Assembly (NCBI GenBank): GCA_003229495.1
Contig: QIEB01000263.1
Span: 1 to 24,133, forward strand
Length of the DNA stretch: 24,133 nt
Direction: 5' to 3'
From: Flammeovirgaceae bacterium
GTDB lineage: Bacteria; Bacteroidota; Bacteroidia; Cytophagales; Cyclobacteriaceae
The position numbers and the translations under genes were made by a program. Positions 22,932 through 24,133 of this stretch are shown piece by piece (the first letter of the stretch is position 1; the number at the start of each line of letters is the position of its first letter). The notes below the pieces were generated by a model. It searched no databases. It saw only the letters and a program-made list of their open reading frames with translations, and had not been told where the DNA came from.

Positions 22932-23571
22932 GTATTTTGGTCAAATTGATTGAAGTTGTAAACATTATACTTTGATTGTATTGTTTAAAAGTACTAACTC
23001 GTTCTCCACTTTGAGTATTTATAAAGCCTCGATTAAACGATACTCCCAAATTTATAATCTCACTTACTTGGAAATACACAGCAATTTTTATCCCCACATC
23101 CAATCCCGCAATCAGATCCGTTATATTTTCTTCAAAATCATCTCCCTGGTCCCGGGCATTTAACAAAAAACCGAAATAAGGGCCTAACCCTGTAGTGAAT
23201 TTTGGCCTAAATTCATAAGTGAACAACACCGGCAGAACCAAATAGTTAAAATGGAGCTTAGAGTCACCAATAGTGGCAAACCCAGTCCCAAGCCCAGCGT
23301 AGTAGAACTCAATCATTAAACCCAATGGCGGGAATATTTGCGCTGTACCATATGCTCCGGCACTAAAATTCCCAATGTAGGAATAGTTGTCCGTCAAATC
23401 ACCTTCAATGGTACTGAATTGATATCCACCTAATACACCAAATTGCCATTGCCTGGCTTGAGTTTGTCTCCCGGCAGGTGATTGTTCTGTGCTGGTAACC
23501 AAATTTTGGGAAATCGACCGGAATGGAAGTAAAACAATCAGCATACAAGTGGTCCATGTAAGTAAATTCAT
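22897..23571 (-). CDS. PorT-like outer-membrane beta-barrel protein
   Basis: 224 residues. Signal peptide MNLLTWTTCMLIVLLPFRSI then SQ. The mature part alternates strands and turns as in small Bacteroidota barrels of the PorT group: QWQFGVLGGYQFSTIEG, GLMIEFYYAGLGTGF, LHFNYLVLPVLFTYEF, TGLGPYFGFLLNA, GLDVGIKIAVYFQVSEIINL, GVSFNRGFINT. The last strand is QSIMFTTSINLTKI. It should sit in the outer membrane; the function is unknown and need not be gliding or secretion despite the family name. The C-terminal tail after LTKI is encoded by the tandem repeat array and the stop codon lies in it, so the natural barrel end has been extended. It is co-directional with the LETM1-like gene, 54 bp apart. 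Confidence 0.85.
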   Translation of the reverse strand: MNLLTWTTCMLIVLLPFRSISQNLVTSTEQSPAGRQTQARQWQFGVLGGYQFSTIEGDLTDNYSYIGNFSAGAYGTAQIFPPLGLMIEFYYAGLGTGFATIGDSKLHFNYLVLPVLFTYEFRPKFTTGLGPYFGFLLNARDQGDDFEENITDLIAGLDVGIKIAVYFQVSEIINLGVSFNRGFINTQSGERVSTFKQYNQSIMFTTSINLTKILTNSPTHSLIH

Positions 23572-23596
23572 TCAGCTTCTAACTATTTCGTTCTTG

Positions 23597-23630
23597 TAAA
23601 GCTATTAAAATTATGTCTTTTACCCATAAA
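23597..23630 (-). promoter_or_regulatory. Possible promoter of the PorT-like gene
   Basis: On the - strand, TAGCTTTA (23597-23604) matches TAnnTTTG in all but the last base. A TTTA (23627-23630) lies 22 bases further up as a weak -33. It would give a leader of about 20 bases before the start at 23571. Confidence 0.28.
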
Positions 23631-23661
23631 ATAGGTGAATCACCAAGCGACCAAGCCTAAA

Positions 23662-23892
23662 TCAGCTAAGGGGTTTCTTTCCTGTAAAATCGCGGAATTG
23701 CTGCTGGATATAAGGCATGTCATCGTCAATGTTACCTCCCGGGTTGAATGGTTCCATAATTTTTATTTCCCGACATGCAAAATCCATTCCGATCATCACA
23801 ATCGGTACACCAGCCTTTACTGCCATATGATAGAAGCCAGTACGCCAATCTGTAACCCGTGACCGGGTGCCTTCAGGGGCTAATGCCAACAA
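23662..23892 (-). CDS. Lysophospholipid acyltransferase (PlsC-like), C-terminal part (frameshifted gene)
   Basis: Second part of the acyltransferase begun at the right edge. The key segment LALAPEGTRSRVTDWRTGFY carries the EGTR motif that binds the glycerol phosphate of the acceptor. It is followed by AVKAGVPIVMIGMDF and a final IQQQFRDFTGKK. The apparent ATG at 23892 is only the first ATG after the break and is not a credible start, because it cuts the protein just before EGTR. Adding one T to the T6 run on the - strand (23891-23896) joins both parts as VAEVFLFLLALAPEGTR. The joined piece is 156 residues to the window edge. The link between the VAEVF helix and ALAPEGTR then has four residues, shorter than I expect for the family, so a 13-bp deletion is an alternative. 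Confidence 0.8.
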   Translation of the reverse strand: MLALAPEGTRSRVTDWRTGFYHMAVKAGVPIVMIGMDFACREIKIMEPFNPGGNIDDDMPYIQQQFRDFTGKKPLS

Positions 23893-24133
23893 AAAAGAAA
23901 TACCTCAGCTACCTGGTCCACCATGGATTGACTTTGCTGACGGTCGACAGGAAAACCACCAAGCGCACGGAAAATCCACCCAAAAGGTGGCATGAACAGT
24001 TCTTTTTTGCCCAGAAACCGTATTCTCCTGTCCATTATCCCCCTGGCAAGCAGGCCTAAGGGAAAATCCCAATTGCTGGTGTGAGGAGCCACAATAATGA
24101 TGAATTTCTTTAGGTCTGGTAGTTTACCGGTTA
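23880..24133 (-). CDS. Lysophospholipid acyltransferase (PlsC-like), N-terminal part (frameshifted, cut by window edge)
   Basis: The frame is open to the window end (first full codon 24131-24129), so the real start lies outside. Visible: TGKLPDLKKFIIIVAPHTSN then WDFPLGLLARGIMDR. HTSNWD is the catalytic H-x4-D motif. RIRFLGKKELFMPPFGWIFR with ALGGFPVDR is the second motif region, typical of a short 1-acylglycerol-3-phosphate acyltransferase-like group. Such enzymes add an acyl chain to lysophospholipid at the inner membrane. The frame runs into TAG at 23880-23882 shortly after a T6 run, and the remainder continues in another frame. Whether the gene is dead or misread cannot be decided here. 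Confidence 0.8.
   Translation of the reverse strand, partial: TGKLPDLKKFIIIVAPHTSNWDFPLGLLARGIMDRRIRFLGKKELFMPPFGWIFRALGGFPVDRQQSQSMVDQVAEVFLFCWH

Noticed and set aside
22972..23163. Small + strand frame across the PorT-like gene
   Set aside because: Antisense to a convincing signal-peptide barrel protein and without any recognisable motif.
23888..23897. Programmed -1 frameshifting in the acyltransferase (T6G on the - strand)
   Set aside because: The T6G run resembles the U-UUU-UUG slippery site, but the zero frame is CTT TTT TGT, which is out of phase with it.

Overview
The window comes from a member of the phylum Bacteroidota, most likely a free-living Cytophagales-type bacterium. This rests on gene families and expression signals, not on a marker gene. 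The families are a PorT-like outer-membrane barrel, a LETM1/TerB-type 'biofilm-associated' protein, a Cbp1-like coiled-coil lipoprotein, PVC-type haem proteins beside a Tat-exported Gfo/Idh/MocA oxidoreductase, and a three-subunit transhydrogenase. Most genes lack a Shine-Dalgarno sequence, and a few upstream regions resemble the Bacteroidota -33/-7 promoter (TTTG / TAnnTTTG). There are no tRNA or rRNA genes, CRISPR arrays, insertion sequences or phage genes.

Positions 1-4449 (+) hold a periplasmic redox cluster: the end of a cytochrome c, a ~1021-residue PVC-type haem lipoprotein broken by a one-base frameshift at 1032-1035, and a Tat-exported Gfo/Idh/MocA protein. Next come a sulfotransferase-like gene (+, 4595-5311) and an alpha/beta-hydrolase lipoprotein (-, 5315-6232) converging with 3 bp between them. 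A coiled-coil lipoprotein (+, 6493-7380) follows, closed by a convincing hairpin.

Positions 7517-17365 look like a signalling and efflux block. A hybrid histidine kinase ending in an Hpt domain (+) converges on an NtrC-type sigma-54 activator (-). Upstream of the activator, on the same strand, lies a tight adaptor / RND pump / TolC operon (gaps of 6 and 4 bp). Kinase plus activator contain all four phosphorylatable residues of a His-Asp-His-Asp relay.

Positions 17518-21504 (-) hold an uncharacterised 269-residue protein and the proton-translocating transhydrogenase operon pntAA-pntAB-pntB, which balances NADH and NADPH. Positions 21586-24133 (-) hold the LETM1/TerB membrane protein, a PorT-like barrel, and a frameshifted lysophospholipid acyltransferase that runs off the right edge.

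The least expected feature is a set of short tandem arrays (7- or 8-bp period) at gene ends. Three of them supply the stop codon of the preceding gene, and two fill the whole spacer between co-directional genes. In these three, the unit length is not a multiple of 3 and the unit carries stop triplets on both strands, so about three units stop translation in every frame on either strand. The two frameshifts both sit at homopolymer runs and may be sequencing errors, so the affected genes may be intact in the organism.
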